Below are positions 1 to 14,066 of a DNA stretch of 64,000 nt, in pieces. The notes beneath the pieces are model-generated. The model saw only the letters and a program-made list of their open reading frames with translations. It searched no databases and was not told where the DNA came from. The translations under genes were made by a program, and so were the position numbers. The stretch comes from Actinomucor elegans (Eukaryota > Mucoromycota > Mucoromycetes > Mucorales > Mucoraceae), in NCBI GenBank assembly GCA_026027325.1, contig JAMSLZ010000017.1:548769-612768 (forward strand), read 5' to 3'. Position 1 is the stretch's first letter, and the number at the start of each line of letters is the position of its first letter.

Positions 1-615
1 TGATTTTGATCAAATGTTAATCTGATTAGTATTCCATGTCGAGGATGAGATGCATGAGGTAAAAATGTTCATCTGATTCCACTATTTTAATTGTTTTAAA
101 TGCATTTACTAATTTACGGCCTTCATTGGCTGAAGATTGTCTTTCGTCCAATCAAGAGCGTATACTGTATTTGCATTATGCATAGAAAAAAAACCTCTAT
201 TTATTGGAATTATTTTAAGATCATTCATTAATACAAAAAAACGAAGCTTACGCTATAGGATCCGATTGATTTCACGAGTTGAGCGGCGTTTTGATTTCAG
301 TTTAGTCCCAATTGATTATTTATGCAAAAATACTTCTAGATGATAGTATAAGCTTCAGTACGTATGTACAAACCTTCGAAGTTATATACGAACGTCATAT
401 ATTGCTGAATCAGAAGAATTGATATTTCTGTATAACAAAAAAAAAATGAAACCGTATGAATACGAATTCCGGTAATTAAAGCAATTCTCCCCGGCTGCTT
501 CCTAAAAAAAAAAAACTTTTCACACTGTGCTGCTACAGTAATACACTTGCAGTAGGTTGCGATAGCCTTTTCTTTTACGAATTTCGTTTTTTCCTAGTGG
601 TGTCACATCGTTACT
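1..615. other. No gene recognised upstream of PKA
   Basis: AT-rich sequence with short A-runs. The only ORF (137-343) has no recognisable motif and ordinary intergenic composition. The region probably holds the promoter and 5' leader of the kinase gene. No element with a precise boundary could be identified. Confidence 0.5.
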
Positions 616-2234
<1,619 letters not shown>

Positions 2235-2394
2235 TACATATACTATAAACATACAACTCTACCCTCAAGCACACGCAGGCGCCGTTTTTGTACTTCTTGG
2301 TGTATTCATCATTTTCATTTTCATAGAATAAATAAAAATTTACTGGAACTTACGGTAAAAGGTTGCCTTAAAAAGCCGGCTATCAAAGCAGTGA

Positions 2395-2885
2395 CTATAA
2401 GGCATGCAAAGGTGTAATAGATGTTAACATAGGTTTTAATACCAAGTTGAGCAGTGTTGGAGATAATGAGTTCCCTTGTCGTAAGTCTTTTTGTCGCTCA
2501 ATCGAAGGAGAGAATAAACCGTTAGCATTCACTTGTATTACATTTCCAAAGAATACACTATGGATGCAATGTATAAATCTCGGGTGAAAATCGAAAACTT
2601 CTAATATTTTGATCAAATATTGAGGATGGACTCTGTCATAGGCTTTTTCTTGATCGAGTAGTGTAAATATATGCCCTTATACTTACGATAACAAGCTTAT
2701 TTAAATAGAAGATGAAGAGCCAGACCGTTATCACCAATAAACCTACCTTTCATGAACACTGTTTGCGTTGGTTGAACGATTTGGTTAGCTAGTTTCGCTA
2801 TACGAATGTTTAACACTCTCGTGAAAGTTTTAATATTGCAGTTTATCAGTGCTGAATCCGAAGTAGTTAAAGACCAAAGGTTCAC
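2395..2885 (-). pseudogene. LINE reverse transcriptase fragment (LINE-3 relic)
   Basis: Pieces of a non-LTR reverse transcriptase in changing frames on the - strand. The 5' part reads like the fingers region around the INCNIKTFTRVL segment. It is followed by DQEKAYDRV (first catalytic Asp region, near 2640-2660) and by LRQGNSLSPTLLNLVL (the QGxxLSP motif). The YADD motif and the C-terminal domain are absent. Several frameshifts and stops mark it as dead. It shares motif order with the LINE at 3103-6072 but is a separate copy. A 35-bp piece at 2906-2941 next to it matches the start of the candidate LTR at 41958. Confidence 0.8.
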
Positions 2886-3102
2886 GTAATAATAAGAAGA
2901 AGGCTTGTAGATGTAATCAGATTACCGATTGGTAATAATTTATTAATTTTGCTTTATTTTTAAATATGTTTATTAGTACGTCGTGTGGAGTTCCAGTAAG
3001 GAAACTCAAGAGGCGATCGCACTTGTTAAAAAAAATATTTTTGTAACAAAAAGAGAGGGGTAATCGATACCAGTGGAGACATTAACTAAAAGGAGGTAGA
3101 AA

Positions 3103-6072
3103 TTATTGCCGCAGATGTACTTGAATTTCCTTTTGGTATCCTTTGGCATCTTCACAAATGATTGTTAGAATATGCGATAAGGTGAGGGGTTCCTCATCGA
3201 AAATGAATCGGAAGTGGGCCTTCAATATTTGAGCGAGTGCGATAAAAATGATAATGTGGGTAGAAATATTGGGCCTCTGACAATATCGAACATTGTAGAA
3301 GTCGAGGGTATTGATTGCGTAGATAATGTCTGGGATGGTGACAGTGGGCCATAGGAATTCCAAAATGATTTTTTTCTAAACGTTGGCTTTGCTGGGGCAC
3401 AGGAAGAGTATGTGGTTAGTATCTTTGTTGCAATTGGGACAGAGAAGACATTTGGGTGAAGCGACAAGTTGTTCGCGGATAAAATGAAGTGGCTGTCTGT
3501 TTGGAATTTTGCCAAGAATAAGGCGGTATACTACATTACGAAGAGAACAGGTCGTCATTGCCAATAACCAGAACCAGCGCCATCGTACCTCGGGAACCTT
3601 GTTTAAATATGTTGGAACAGAGATAAGTTGTGATCGAACTGTTCGATATGCCTTGGTATCAAGTGGTCTGACATTATCACCGAAGTTGATCGAATCGAAA
3701 AGCAAATGTAATCCACCAGTAGAAAAGTACTGACTGAAGGGAGATGGGCTTGATATAGATCATATTGAGTATCAAAATGAGCGGCAAAAGGGGGAACAGG
3801 TAATAATTGCTTCTTGTCCACTGCACGTTGTATGCTGGAATATGCGTGTTTGTGAGCAGATTGAATGTCCTGTTCTTTTTTCAGGTGAATAAGAAGGGTG
3901 TTACTTTTCAGTTCAAAGAAGTCAGAGACAGTTAATAGGAGGGCTTCCTTGGGAAGTTTGTATTATTAATGACTGTAGCTCTACCAAGTAAGGACAGTGA
4001 ACGAGCTGAGTGAAACGCTGCAACTGCCTTGAGTTTACTGACTAGAGATGTAATAAAGTTGGAGCGCTGGGCGGTGGATTGTATTAATGGGAAGCCAAGG
4101 TAAATTATTGGAGAGGTGTTTTCGCTAGAATGCAATTTTGTAATACCTATCGATCGTAAGTCATTTTCCCAGTAGGACCATATCGGACGACCAGATAGTG
4201 AGATTGCTTCAGTTTTGTTAAAGTTAAAGCGTGTGTTGGATGGTGCGCTACAGAACAAGTCCATATGTTCTTTTAAGCAACGTAAATCAGCTGGATTGTG
4301 GATGAGTACTAGCACATCATCTGCATAGCATAGAAGTATAACACTGATAGAGGTAAGGTGATCGCCGTTGTATATGATATCATCTCGGACTGTCATGTCG
4401 TAATCATGCAATTTTTCATCCGAAAGGAGGCCACGCAAAAGAGGTTCGAATGCCAAACTAGTGGTGAAATTGGGTCACCTTGTTTAAGTCCTCGCTTTTT
4501 TCGAACGGGGTCCGTAAAATAATCATTGACGTTGACCTTGGTAGTGTTATATGCCAGTAGGTTATATACACAGTCGATGATAGTTATTAGAAATCCAAAC
4601 TTTGCCATTGCTTTTCGTAGGTAGTCCAGATTGATCCGATCGTACGCCTTTTCCTGATCGAGGAGAATGCCAATATCGTGATCTTCTGGAGCATTATCTT
4701 TTCCTGCAATTTCATTTTTAAGGAGAGTATATTCTATGGTGATGTTGTATTCCACCTACTATTTTGCATCGACATAATAGTAAGGAATCAACTGTTCATT
4801 TATGTCATACACGGACTCTATCTGATAACCCAATCAGATTAACGAGGCCTGCATAAATACAAGCGATGTGTCATCCTTAGAACTATTAGCCAATAATCCT
4901 TACAAGAAACACGCGGCATCATACTATCGAGTAGTATCGAGTGTATCTCAAGATAAGACCTGAATATCGAATAACGCGTGGGTTATACAATTACAACAAT
5001 GCGTGGTTGAAAGGCTTATTAGTGGCTGCTGGGATTGGACTCCGTTGTACGGCCATGCGTGCTGATAGATATTGAATGCTACACTATTAAGCTCTGATGA
5101 AATGTATATAAAGAAGACTTGATTTTGAATTGTGAATAAAACATCAGAATAACTTTTACTATCAGGATAGCTGATTCCATTTACTGTCTATTCTTTTATT
5201 ATTATATTTTAAATTATATCCTTCGTCTTTAGCACCGGATATAACAGGTGATTTGAGCCGTCATACCATTTGCCGCAATATACCTTCCAGGGAAAAAGCC
5301 AAGTTGAAACTCGTTGATTAGTTGACTGGACACATTCATGAAACGTTGATTGATAATACGGGTAAATACTTCGTAATCTGTATTCTCTAATGATATGGGT
5401 CTGTAATTGCGGGTATCATTTAGATTGCCTTTCTTTGGCAGTAAGGTCATGATCCATTCATCCCATGAAGATGGAAGTATCCCCTTTATCAGTGCTTCAT
5501 TGTAGATGATTTCTATGAGTGGTTGTAGGATCCAGTAACTCTGGGATTTGCCTCTGCTCTTCTCTTATATAGTTGCCATTCGCTTCAATAGATCAGACGA
5601 TTTCTCACCCTTTTCCCTCCAAGACTTGCCTGCTTTGAGAATCTCAATTTCCGCAATTTCCTTTTGTATATTTCCAATTCGGGCTACTAGTTGTGGCAGT
5701 TGCGGGCATGCTTCTTCAAAATTCTTTCTTCGCCGTAGTGGCTGATTCCTTTGTTTCTGTGAACGACGCAGTTCATCACGCCGATAGCTAACTTCAGCTA
5801 GTTGAAAATCGCGAATAAACAATTTAATGTCAGCTTTGATCCAATCCCTTTGTTCTTGGGAGAGCACAAGGTTTCAATCGATGTAAGCGTTTCCTGAATA
5901 GTAGAATTAATAAGCGTGTATCCAAGGCTGCGCGAAAAGGAACTTTTGAAGCTAAGAACGGGTTGGCTTTCCACGAGCCAGGACCTTGTTCATTGTACGT
6001 TGTATAAGTGAGTTCTATTCATAGCATAGTGCGGTAAAATTAAGATAAAAGCAGGTAATAAAGTCGATTATA
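3103..6072 (-). pseudogene. Decayed LINE ORF2 (LINE-2): RT and CCHC knuckle, holding a solo LTR
   Basis: A non-LTR retrotransposon polyprotein relic on the - strand. In coding order: an endonuclease-RT linker (5565-5867), RT fingers with NYRPISLENTDYEVF (5247-5450), ILLDQEKAYDRIN and LKQGDPISPLV (4393-4742), the catalytic YADDVLVL near 4320-4340, then a C-terminal CX2CX8HX4C knuckle (CLLCPNCNKDTNHILFLC) near 3400-3470. Stops and frameshifts separate these parts. The solo LTR at 4743-5246 sits between the fingers and palm; its removal rejoins AQIT to IEYTLL in frame. The endonuclease domain is missing; the 5' side ends where the Tc1 fragment begins at 6073. The enzyme would have primed reverse transcription at a nicked target, but this copy is dead. 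Confidence 0.87.
4743..5246 (+). repeat. Solo LTR beta (504 bp)
   Basis: Starts TGTTGTATTCC and ends GGATATAACA, a short inverted pair with TG..CA ends. It is flanked by the 5-bp duplication GGTGA (4738-4742 and 5247-5251). It carries a TATA-like tgtatataaag near 5105 and an aataaaa signal downstream, so it is in + orientation. It lies in the palm-fingers part of LINE-2, and precise removal restores the LINE reading frame. The last 244 bp recur in opposite orientation at 6630-6873. Confidence 0.9.
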
Positions 6073-6629
6073 CAGTGACTCGCAAAACTGTTCAAATGTT
6101 TGATACTTTTTTAAATATCGGGTTCAAACCTGAAGTTCTTCATTAGATCAACATACCATATAATTAATATCATTCGAAAGAGAAAAAAGACAGGAATGTA
6201 TTCAAAAAAATTTATTAATAAATTGCCGTTTTAAGGTATTTAATCGGACACAGAAAATCAGAATATCATTTGAACAGTTTTGCACGGATATCAAATATGA
6301 CAAATATCAGTGTTTAAACGGCATTTAATACTTTGTCCAGTAACCTTTTGCCTTGATACACTGTTGAATACGCTCTGGCATGCTTTCTATAACCTTTTGG
6401 CACTCCTCCTTCTTAATGATTTCATACCAAACTTCCTTCGATCTTTCGAACAGGTCGTTCATACCTTTTGCAGGTGCTTCATACTCATTTAAGCGCAGTT
6501 TCAATAAACTCCACATATTCTCGATAGGATTGAGGTCTGGTGACTGTGGTGGCCAGTCCATGACTTGGTACTCCTGTTCTTTAAGGTAGTCTTTTACGAG
6601 ATTTGAAGTGTGTTTGGGGTCGTTGTCCT
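6073..6629 (-). mobile_element. Tc1/mariner fragment (Tc1-b), 3' half
   Basis: A TA dinucleotide (6071-6072) is followed by a CAGTG terminus that matches the terminal repeat of the complete Tc1 copy at 27684-29334. The inner inverted copy of the same end motif is near 6267-6285. The - strand frame 6325-6561 encodes the transposase C-terminus: WPPQSPDLNPIENMW with the last catalytic acidic residue, then ESMPERIQQCI and the stop. Upstream codons up to about 6625 continue as the NDPKHTSNLV segment. The element is cut at 6630 by a truncated LTR. The N-terminal half of the transposase was not found elsewhere in the window. Confidence 0.88.
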
Positions 6630-6873
6630 TATTATATTTGGTGCTAAAGACGAAGGATATAATTTAAAATACAATAATAAAAGAATAGACAGTAAATGGA
6701 ATCAGTTATCCTGATGGTAAAATTTATTCTAATGTTTATTCACAATTCAAAATCAAGTCTTTATATACATTTCATCAGAGCTTAATAGTGTAGCATTCAA
6801 TCTATCAGCACGCATGGCCGTACAACGGAGTCCAATCCCAGCAGTCACTAATAAGCCTTTCAACCACGCATTG
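6630..6873 (-). repeat. Truncated LTR beta, reverse orientation
   Basis: About 244 bp that are the reverse complement of the last part of the solo LTR at 4743-5246, with scattered differences (for example TTGG for CCGG near the end). Its outer end interrupts the Tc1 fragment. Its inner end stops abruptly at 6873, next to the 5'-truncated Ty3-alpha pol, which runs in the opposite orientation. This is therefore not the 5' LTR of that element but a rearranged remnant. Confidence 0.85.
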
Positions 6874-6914
6874 ATAAAATAAACAAGTTATTACAGGTCA
6901 ATTCTTCTATTGAT

Positions 6915-9010
6915 ATGAAAAATACATACTGCAATTTACCAGGTGCTATTATTCATCTCAAAACGAAGCCTGGAAGTGTTGCTTACAGAAAACAATACGC
7001 ATTGCCTGAAGCCTATCGTTCTGCGGTCCTTGACCAAATAGAAACATGGTTACAGGAAGGTGTCATTGAAAGAGCTCCTTCTCATACATCGTGGAATAGT
7101 CCCATCCTTTGCGTCAAAAAGAAGGACTCATTCGGTAATTACACGTATGCTAAACCTAGAGTGGTTTGTGATGTTCGTCTAGTTAACCAATTGCTGATTG
7201 TAAATGATAGACAACAACTACCTCTCATCTCAGAAATACATCAACGTATTGGCTCTGCTCCAATCCACACTATATTGGACATTCATGCTTGCTTTACAAG
7301 TTTTAAAGTTGCTGATGAAGATCGCGAGAAACTGTCCTTTACTTGTCCCTATACCAATCGGCAGATGCGCTTTATCAAAGCGTGCTATGGCATAAGTTTC
7401 GTTGGATCGGTCGTCCAACGCAATCTGACAACACTCTTTGAAGATCTTCCTTACGTCAACGTGTATGTAGATGACATCGTTGTTTCTACATTTCCTCCGC
7501 TATCATATCATGCAGATTGCGTTGCTGAAGTGATCAAACGTCTTACTAGTGCTAATCTCGTACTGAATCCTGATAAGATCGTATTCGCTCAACAGAGCAT
7601 ACACATATTGGGATGGTCGTTGATAAAAGGTAAACTGATCCCTGATCCTCGCAAAGTAGCAAGCTTAGAAAGCTGGCCTAAAATGACTACTGGACGTCAT
7701 ATCCAACAGTTTCTCGGGTTTATGAACTTCTTCCGTTCATCCATTCCTTTCTTTGCTAAACTCGCTGCTGATTTAGATGACCTACGTAACGTAAAAGATA
7801 TTACTAAAGTCTGGTCAAACAAACACGAACAAGCTTTTGCAGCTCTTAAATACGCTCTGGCCAATGCTCCTGTTATCTCGCCTCCAGTTATCGGTCAACG
7901 ATTTCATGTTGCAACAGATGCAAGTGTGTCTGGTATTGGTGCTATGCTGTATCAAATTATCGATAATGAAGTTAAGTTTGTTGCCTTGGCTTCTCGAAAG
8001 CTTAGTGTTTCCGAACGCAACTATAGCACTACCAAACGTGAATTGTTAGCTGTCGTTTATGCATTTGCGAAATTCCACAAGTGGCTGTATCTTATTCCCT
8101 TTACGTTGCATACTGATCATAAAAGTCTCATTTACTTGCAGACTCAAGAAGTACCTAATGCTTTAATGGCTGGTTGGTATGAGGGTATTTTTGGTTATAC
8201 GTTCAATACAGTTCACCTGCCTGGATTCAAAAATCTTATTCCTGACGCTCTCTCACGCCTTTATACGGACGAGGATCAACCGATTAATGTTCTGGAGGGG
8301 GGTAGTTGTCTCGATATAGTCGCGCTTGGTGATGTTGGTAGCATTTCAAACAAAAAGAAAAGCTTGAAAGATAGTGAAAAGGGATCTATGGCTAAAAGCA
8401 AAAAGCAATTTGCTCAACAGTCACGCCCTAGTATTTATAAAAATAATACTTCTCTCTTAGCTTCTTCTTCAACAGTACCAATATTACTTACTGATCAGAG
8501 TAATGATACTTGCGCTACTATATCTCCACAACAAACTTCTAATGACGATGAAGACCTGATTCTTCGAACATTAAAGTTTGCTGATTATATTACACCACCT
8601 AAAAATGAACGTGATAATCTCGTATTTAAAGCACACCTTTTAGGACATTATGGTTTACAAAGCATCGAGAACCAATTACACCATGATGGTATTCACTGGA
8701 CAAACATGCGAAAAGATATTCAACAAATCTTGGGCGAATGTACTGAATGCAATAGGTTCAACATATCCAAAGTTGGTTATCACCCACCAAAATCTGTATT
8801 GCCTGATCAACCACTTGATCATTGGTGTATGGATTTAGGTACTTTTGATGTCACCTCTTCTCGCGGCAATAACTTTATGTTAGTCATGGTAGACTATTAT
8901 TCAAGGTTTACTGTTCTTAGAGCATTACCTGATAAACATAGTACGACTATCGCTGCCGAACTTTTATCTATATTCTCGTTATTTGGCTTTCCAAAGATCT
9001 TGAATTCGGA
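6915..9010 (+). pseudogene. Ty3-alpha pol, left part: RT, RNase H, integrase N-terminus
   Basis: Reverse transcriptase starts within the fingers (residues 1-50, LQEGVIERAPSHTSWNSPI). The catalytic YVDDIV follows near residue 180. RNase H shows VATDASVSGIGAML near 335 and HTDHKSL near 400. The integrase HHCC finger is HLLGHYG..HHDGIHW..CTECN near 570-620, and the first integrase Asp is in WCMDLGT. The frame breaks at 9010, exactly at the second catalytic Asp (codons NSD), where the Merlin element inserts. The ATG at 6915 is only the first in the truncated frame, not the native start. Residues after 698 are Merlin sequence. The RT would copy element RNA inside virus-like particles; this copy cannot. 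Confidence 0.93.
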
Positions 9011-9512
9011 GGGTGATTACCAAACGAGGTCTCAGATTTAATTTATACTAATAATACATAATATTTTATTTTACACTTCATAGGGAAATGCTTAACATTT
9101 TTTGTTTTTTAAGCTTTTAATATGACCAATAAATATATCAAAAAGTATTTAAATAATTACTATTACTAATTTCTAAAATAATTCTTTTTTTCATATTTTT
9201 ATCATAAATTCTACTTTTTCCTTTATTTTCAATATTTTATTTTGTTTTTCTATTAAAACTATTTAATTTTATATATCAAGTAATAGATAATAAAAATATT
9301 AATTAAAAATATATAATAACAATAAAATTATATTTAAAATGTTTCTCATATGATGAATATAATGAAAATTTATTAGAAATAGATATTGTGAAGGAAGAAA
9401 TAAAAAACTTAGAAAATAAAAATTTAATTTAGATAATAATTATCAGCATGATATAAATGTTAAAATTAATGGAATATATATTGAAAAATTTAATTTAGAA
9501 AATATATTTAAA

Positions 9513-9809
9513 TTATAATTTAAGTTTTTTCATGATGGGTGCGATTTCATCAAGTATCATATTATTCTTATTATCTAATGTTTTTCTTTTTATACCTTTG
9601 TTTTTATCTTTATTATATGTCTTAAATTCATATACTTTTCTTAATCTTTTATTTGAACCATTTTTTTTCATGTAGATTTCATAACACCCATCTTTTTGCT
9701 TTATTTTGTATTCTGCTAAATCATATTTTTTCATATCTTTTATAATTATACTTCGTTTAATATTGTATTTATATTTATCATCTACAATAATATTAAATAT
9801 TTCATCCAT
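9513..9809 (-). CDS. Small lysine-rich ORF of Merlin-1 (98 aa)
   Basis: Encodes 98 aa starting MDEIFNIIVDDKYKYN, rich in Lys and Asn, with a basic stretch (NKGIKRKTL) near residue 75 and a basic tail (MKKLKL). No family was recognised. It lies downstream of the transposase in the same orientation, within the terminal repeats, so it belongs to the element. It shows no clear similarity to the 192-aa ORF that occupies the same place in Merlin-2. It could be a DNA-binding accessory protein or a chance AT-rich frame. Confidence 0.45.
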   Translation of the reverse strand: MDEIFNIIVDDKYKYNIKRSIIIKDMKKYDLAEYKIKQKDGCYEIYMKKNGSNKRLRKVYEFKTYNKDKNKGIKRKTLDNKNNMILDEIAPIMKKLKL

Positions 9810-9875
9810 TTCTTTTTTATATTATTACTTTTTCAATTTTTTTTATTTTTTTATAATAGATATATTTAATCCCAC

Positions 9876-10091
9876 TGAGATGTTTCCTGAGATGTTCGTA
9901 ATTAGTTAGGTACGTGTTTAATTAACGAGACAGAAAACAAGAGAGAGATTTATTCTACCACTGCCCGCCTTCTGTTATTAATAGGCTGGGTGGTGGTTAC
10001 ATATAGTAAATATAACTAGTCACGATTACACAAGTTAACTATTCAGGCCACTTCTATTACTATTCTATGTAAAGTAGTTATGTCCACTACA
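9876..10091 (-). repeat. Ty3-gamma 3' LTR (216 bp)
   Basis: On the - strand it begins TGTAGTGGACATAACTAC and ends CATCTCA. It is identical to 23420-23635 and about 217 bp related to the solo LTR at 42666-42882. A polypurine tract lies immediately upstream in coding orientation. Confidence 0.95.
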
Positions 10092-10391
10092 TGGCCCCCC
10101 ACCAGGTTGAAGCATATATGATGATTATTAGGTGCTGTAACCGTCTTACCCTTAAATGGTTTATATAGATGTTGAAATTGGTATCCGTTACTGCTTTTCG
10201 GTAAGATTGTTTTGTGTAGATGTACTTTTTCGTTTACGTGTGTTGTACTGCTGTTGTGCTTTCAATAAAAAACCCTATGCTTGGACCAAGCATTTCATGA
10301 TATATATATATATATACAAAAAAACATAATAATGTAAAAAAATAAAAAAAATAAAAATGGGTAAAAAAGATTGCACATCTTTGTAGCATGC
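10092..10391 (-). other. Ty3-gamma 3' untranslated region and polypurine tract
   Basis: About 300 bp between the pol stop and the 3' LTR. The polypurine tract (rc of ccccccacc) abuts the LTR at 10091. A short TA repeat lies near 10300-10315. No ORF was seen. Confidence 0.75.
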
Positions 10392-13300
10392 TTAGAGCTT
10401 GGCTCTATGTAGGCTGGCTATTATGACTTTGGATCTTCTCACACGTTTGCTTTTTCGCATACCGGTGCTTGAGCTTTGTATGTGTTTGCGATCTACTTTA
10501 TCGGTCGATGGATTTCTTCTTTTGCGCTGTACATTCGCCTTATTGATCTCTGGATCCGCGCAGTTAGAGTTACGTCGCGTCCAGTAATCTTGTATGGGTT
10601 TTAGGCTGCTAAAATGTTGCACTTGTTCCCATGTGTCCTCATTGGGATCTGGATAACCTTTCCATCTGACTCGATATATGTATTTGTTTGCATTGGTTGG
10701 ATCTACTTTGTGATTGATTACAGACTGTACTTCGTATATATCGCTAGCATCCTTTGTAACTGGTGTGCTCTCGCCGCCTGCTAGCTTGAGCCTATGTATA
10801 GGATACGAGTTCGATATATTGTCCATTCTGTCTCTTAAAATGTAATTGTGTCTTTTTGTAATGCTATGCACTGTAAATGGCCCTGTATATGTTGGATCCG
10901 TTGCTGATCCTTTGATAACGTTAGATAGCATCACCAAGGTACCCACTGGATAGTCTGTATCCATTATGTTGTTTTTAGCATTAAACGTCTTTTGTTGTGC
11001 TAATTGTGTGGTTATACTTCTGTCTTTGATGACTGGTACGATGATTTTGGACATGTCATTTATACGTCTGAGAATTGCATTGGATTTTTCTGCACCTGGC
11101 TTGGCTTTAGCTATTTCCACTTTTGAATAGTCCTTGAAGTCGTTAGGCTCCCTTGCAAACATGATAGAGAATGGACGTGATCCGTGAATGCTTGCGTATT
11201 TGCAGTTGACCGCTAATTGTACTGCTGGTAGATACTTCTCCCAATCGGTTTTGTTGTCATCCAACTGTTTGATGAGTGTCCTTTTTATGGTTCCCACCCA
11301 TTTTTCTGCTACTCCGTTTGCTCTAGGATTGTAGGGTAGCGTTAACCGATGATCAATGCCACAGTGGTTTACTACGTGTTGCAGTACTTGATTTACGAAC
11401 TCGGTGCCATTATCGGACTGCAGCACTTTGGGGAAACCAAAGTCGCAAAATACCTTTATTACCTCTTTTGCCACTGTTACCGCCGTTTTGTCCGGAATTG
11501 CTCTGGCTATGCAGAATCTCGAAAATATGTCAACCATGATCATGATGTAGTTACTACCTTCCGAGGAAGTGACACTAAGTGTGCCTAGATCTATGGCCCA
11601 ATGATCACCTGGTGCATCGGCCATGATACTGGTTAAAGGTCTGAACGCTTTGTTGCCTAGGTTAAATTGCAGACATTGCTCACACTGTTTAACCATTTCC
11701 AGAGCTTCCTCCTTAATGTTTGTCCAGTGGATCCCGTCGTTGTGTATTTTGGTTACCATTGCATTGGCTCCAAAATGTCCAAAAAGATGAGTATCTAATA
11801 ATATCTTCTGTCTTTGATCTTTAGGAGGCGTCATGTATTCTTCTTTAACTTGACTTATTGCATTAATTGCCTCTAAATAAGCTTTTGGCTTATTACTGAT
11901 GTTTATCTTGCTAGCCTTACCGCCATTACCCCCCTCCAGACGCAATGTTGGATGCGTCGAAGTTTTTATTGTGTCGGGTATTGCCTTGTTATATGTTGGT
12001 ACATGCTCCTCTCCAAATAAACGAGATAACGCGTCGGGGATGACGTTTAGTATACCAGGTAGATGTACCACATCATAAGTATAGTCACAAATTATGTCTA
12101 GCCAACCTACCATCATGGGATTGGCGATAGTTTGAGTTTGCAGGTAACATAATGCTTTATGATCGGTAATGAGAGTGAATGGATTGCCCCACAAATATTG
12201 ATGAAATCTTCGTAACATAAAAACAACTCCTAGTAGTTCTCTCTTAGTACACGAATAGTTTTTTTCTGAGGTTGATAATGAACGTGCAGCAAAGCCTATG
12301 TACTTGTATGTATTATTAATTACTTGGTAGACCACTCCACCGATGGAATACGCGCTGGCATCCGTCGCTACGTAAAATGGGTGATCCATTTGTGGAATGC
12401 TTAGCACCGGCGCACTGCTGAGTGCCGTTTTAATGTCTTCAAAATCTTGCTGAAGTTGTGCGGTCCATAGGTGAGTGATATCACCTTCATTTCTTAGCTT
12501 ATCTAAGCGGTGCGTCATATCCGAGAATTTAGGTAGATGATCTCTAAAATAATTGGCGAATCCTAGGAATCGCATAATGTGTTTGCCTGTAGTAGGTGCT
12601 GGCCAGTCATATGCGTTTGTTACTTTACGTTGATCCAAAGATACTCCATCTGCACTTAATGAGAATCCCAATAAGTAAACTGATTTCTGAGCAAAATGAC
12701 ATTTTTTGACGTTAAGAATCAAATTTACTGCTGTCAGCCGGTTGATGCAATCTTGTACGTGTTTTGCATGATCATGTATATTATCCGAGTGAACCAAAAC
12801 ATCATCTACAAATACCGTTACATAGCCACATCCTGCGAAGATCTTGTTCATGACCCTCTGGAAGCATGAGCTTATCGACTTCAACCCGAAAGGGCAGGAA
12901 ACAAAGCAGTATTGCTGGCCATCATTCACTGTAAAAGAAGTCTTATGTTGATCTTCTTCTGCGAGTTTGAATCGATGGAACGCTTGTCGAAGGTCCAAAG
13001 TGGTAAAAACTTTCGACTTACCCATAGATCGGAAGACATCTTTAACTAATGGTATAGGAAAACGATCATCAGGCAAAAGTAGGTTTAAGGCTCTTGGGTC
13101 CAAACACACTCGAATGCCTGTATAATTTCCATCTAAATCCTTTTTAGTGGCACAAGTAATAGGATTATTAAAATCAGTATTAACCGGAGCCACTTTTATA
13201 ACTCCTTCTTGCAGCCATTGTTGAATTTGATCTTGTAAGACAGCTTTCAACTTCTCTGGAATAGGGTACTGTCGTCTATAGGCGGTTTTTCCCTTTTCTG

Positions 13301-13975
13301 TTGGAAGGTGAATAACTGATTCTGGTACAGTACACCACGTTGTAATAGGTATTTTCTCGTTTGCTGTGATGCTTTGCTGCAATTTTCGCATAAAATGTTC
13401 ATGCTCACTTTTGGATCCGTAAGGCGAATTGTTGGGCTCAAGGTTTTCCTCTAACACTGGATCTGCTTTACGTGGACCACTTGGTGTATCCCATGACGTA
13501 GCTAGTCCTGTTAAACCTAATCCTACTTTTCCCATTAGATCCGTTCCGATGATGACATCTGAAAGTTCTCGATTGAGGTCCATTATCTCAAAGTCATGTA
13601 TGGTCTTGATACCGTTATGACAAAAATTTACTTTATTAACAGTTCCTATGCGCGGTACTTCTACCTTGCTAGCAGCTAGCTGGATAGAACCATTACCTCT
13701 CGGAGAAGTAATAGGTAAAGAAAGTAAGGAAACTAGCTTTGGTGACAGGATGCTTTTATTAGCCCCTGAATCCACCGTAGCCATGGTCCTTACATTTTCT
13801 ACAGTAACCGGAACGTTAAAGTAAGGGCTGTTAGTGTCCTGTTCGATAGAAGAGGCATTGATCCCGATTTTTGCATAGACGTCTGTCTTTGACTTACATT
13901 CTTCCGATAACTTTCGCAAATCCTCTTCATCCAGTTCCTCCAAATGACTATTATCTGGGGCAAGATTACTAAGAT
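10392..13975 (-). CDS. Ty3-gamma pol: protease, RT, RNase H, integrase, chromodomain
   Basis: About 1194 Ty3-encoded codons. The protease active site DSGANKS lies near 13780. RT shows LQEGVIKVAPV and the catalytic FVDDVLVH near 12790-12810. RNase H shows VATDASAYSIGG near 12350 and ITDHKAL near 12150. The integrase has an HHCC finger near 11690-11800, AIDLGT, QSDNGTEF (second Asp) and NGVAEKW (catalytic Glu), then a GPY/F-like TGPFTVHS. A C-terminal chromodomain (YRVRWKGYPDPNEDTWE) near 10630-10690 probably directs integration to marked chromatin, as known for chromoviruses. The open frame extends to 14066, but its first 30 codons lie in the CACTA end. All catalytic motifs look intact. Separated from gag only by the CACTA insertion. 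Confidence 0.96.
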
Positions 13976-14066
13976 CACTATGGCGAAAATATTGTCGGTT
14001 TTTTGCCCAAAAGTTGATAATATTAGGGGTAAAATCGACTATAGTTCTGCTAATAATTATTGTCAA

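Noticed and set aside
137..343. 68-codon ORF upstream of the PKA gene
   Set aside because: No motif, no neighbouring exon and no splice pattern; length expected by chance in this composition.
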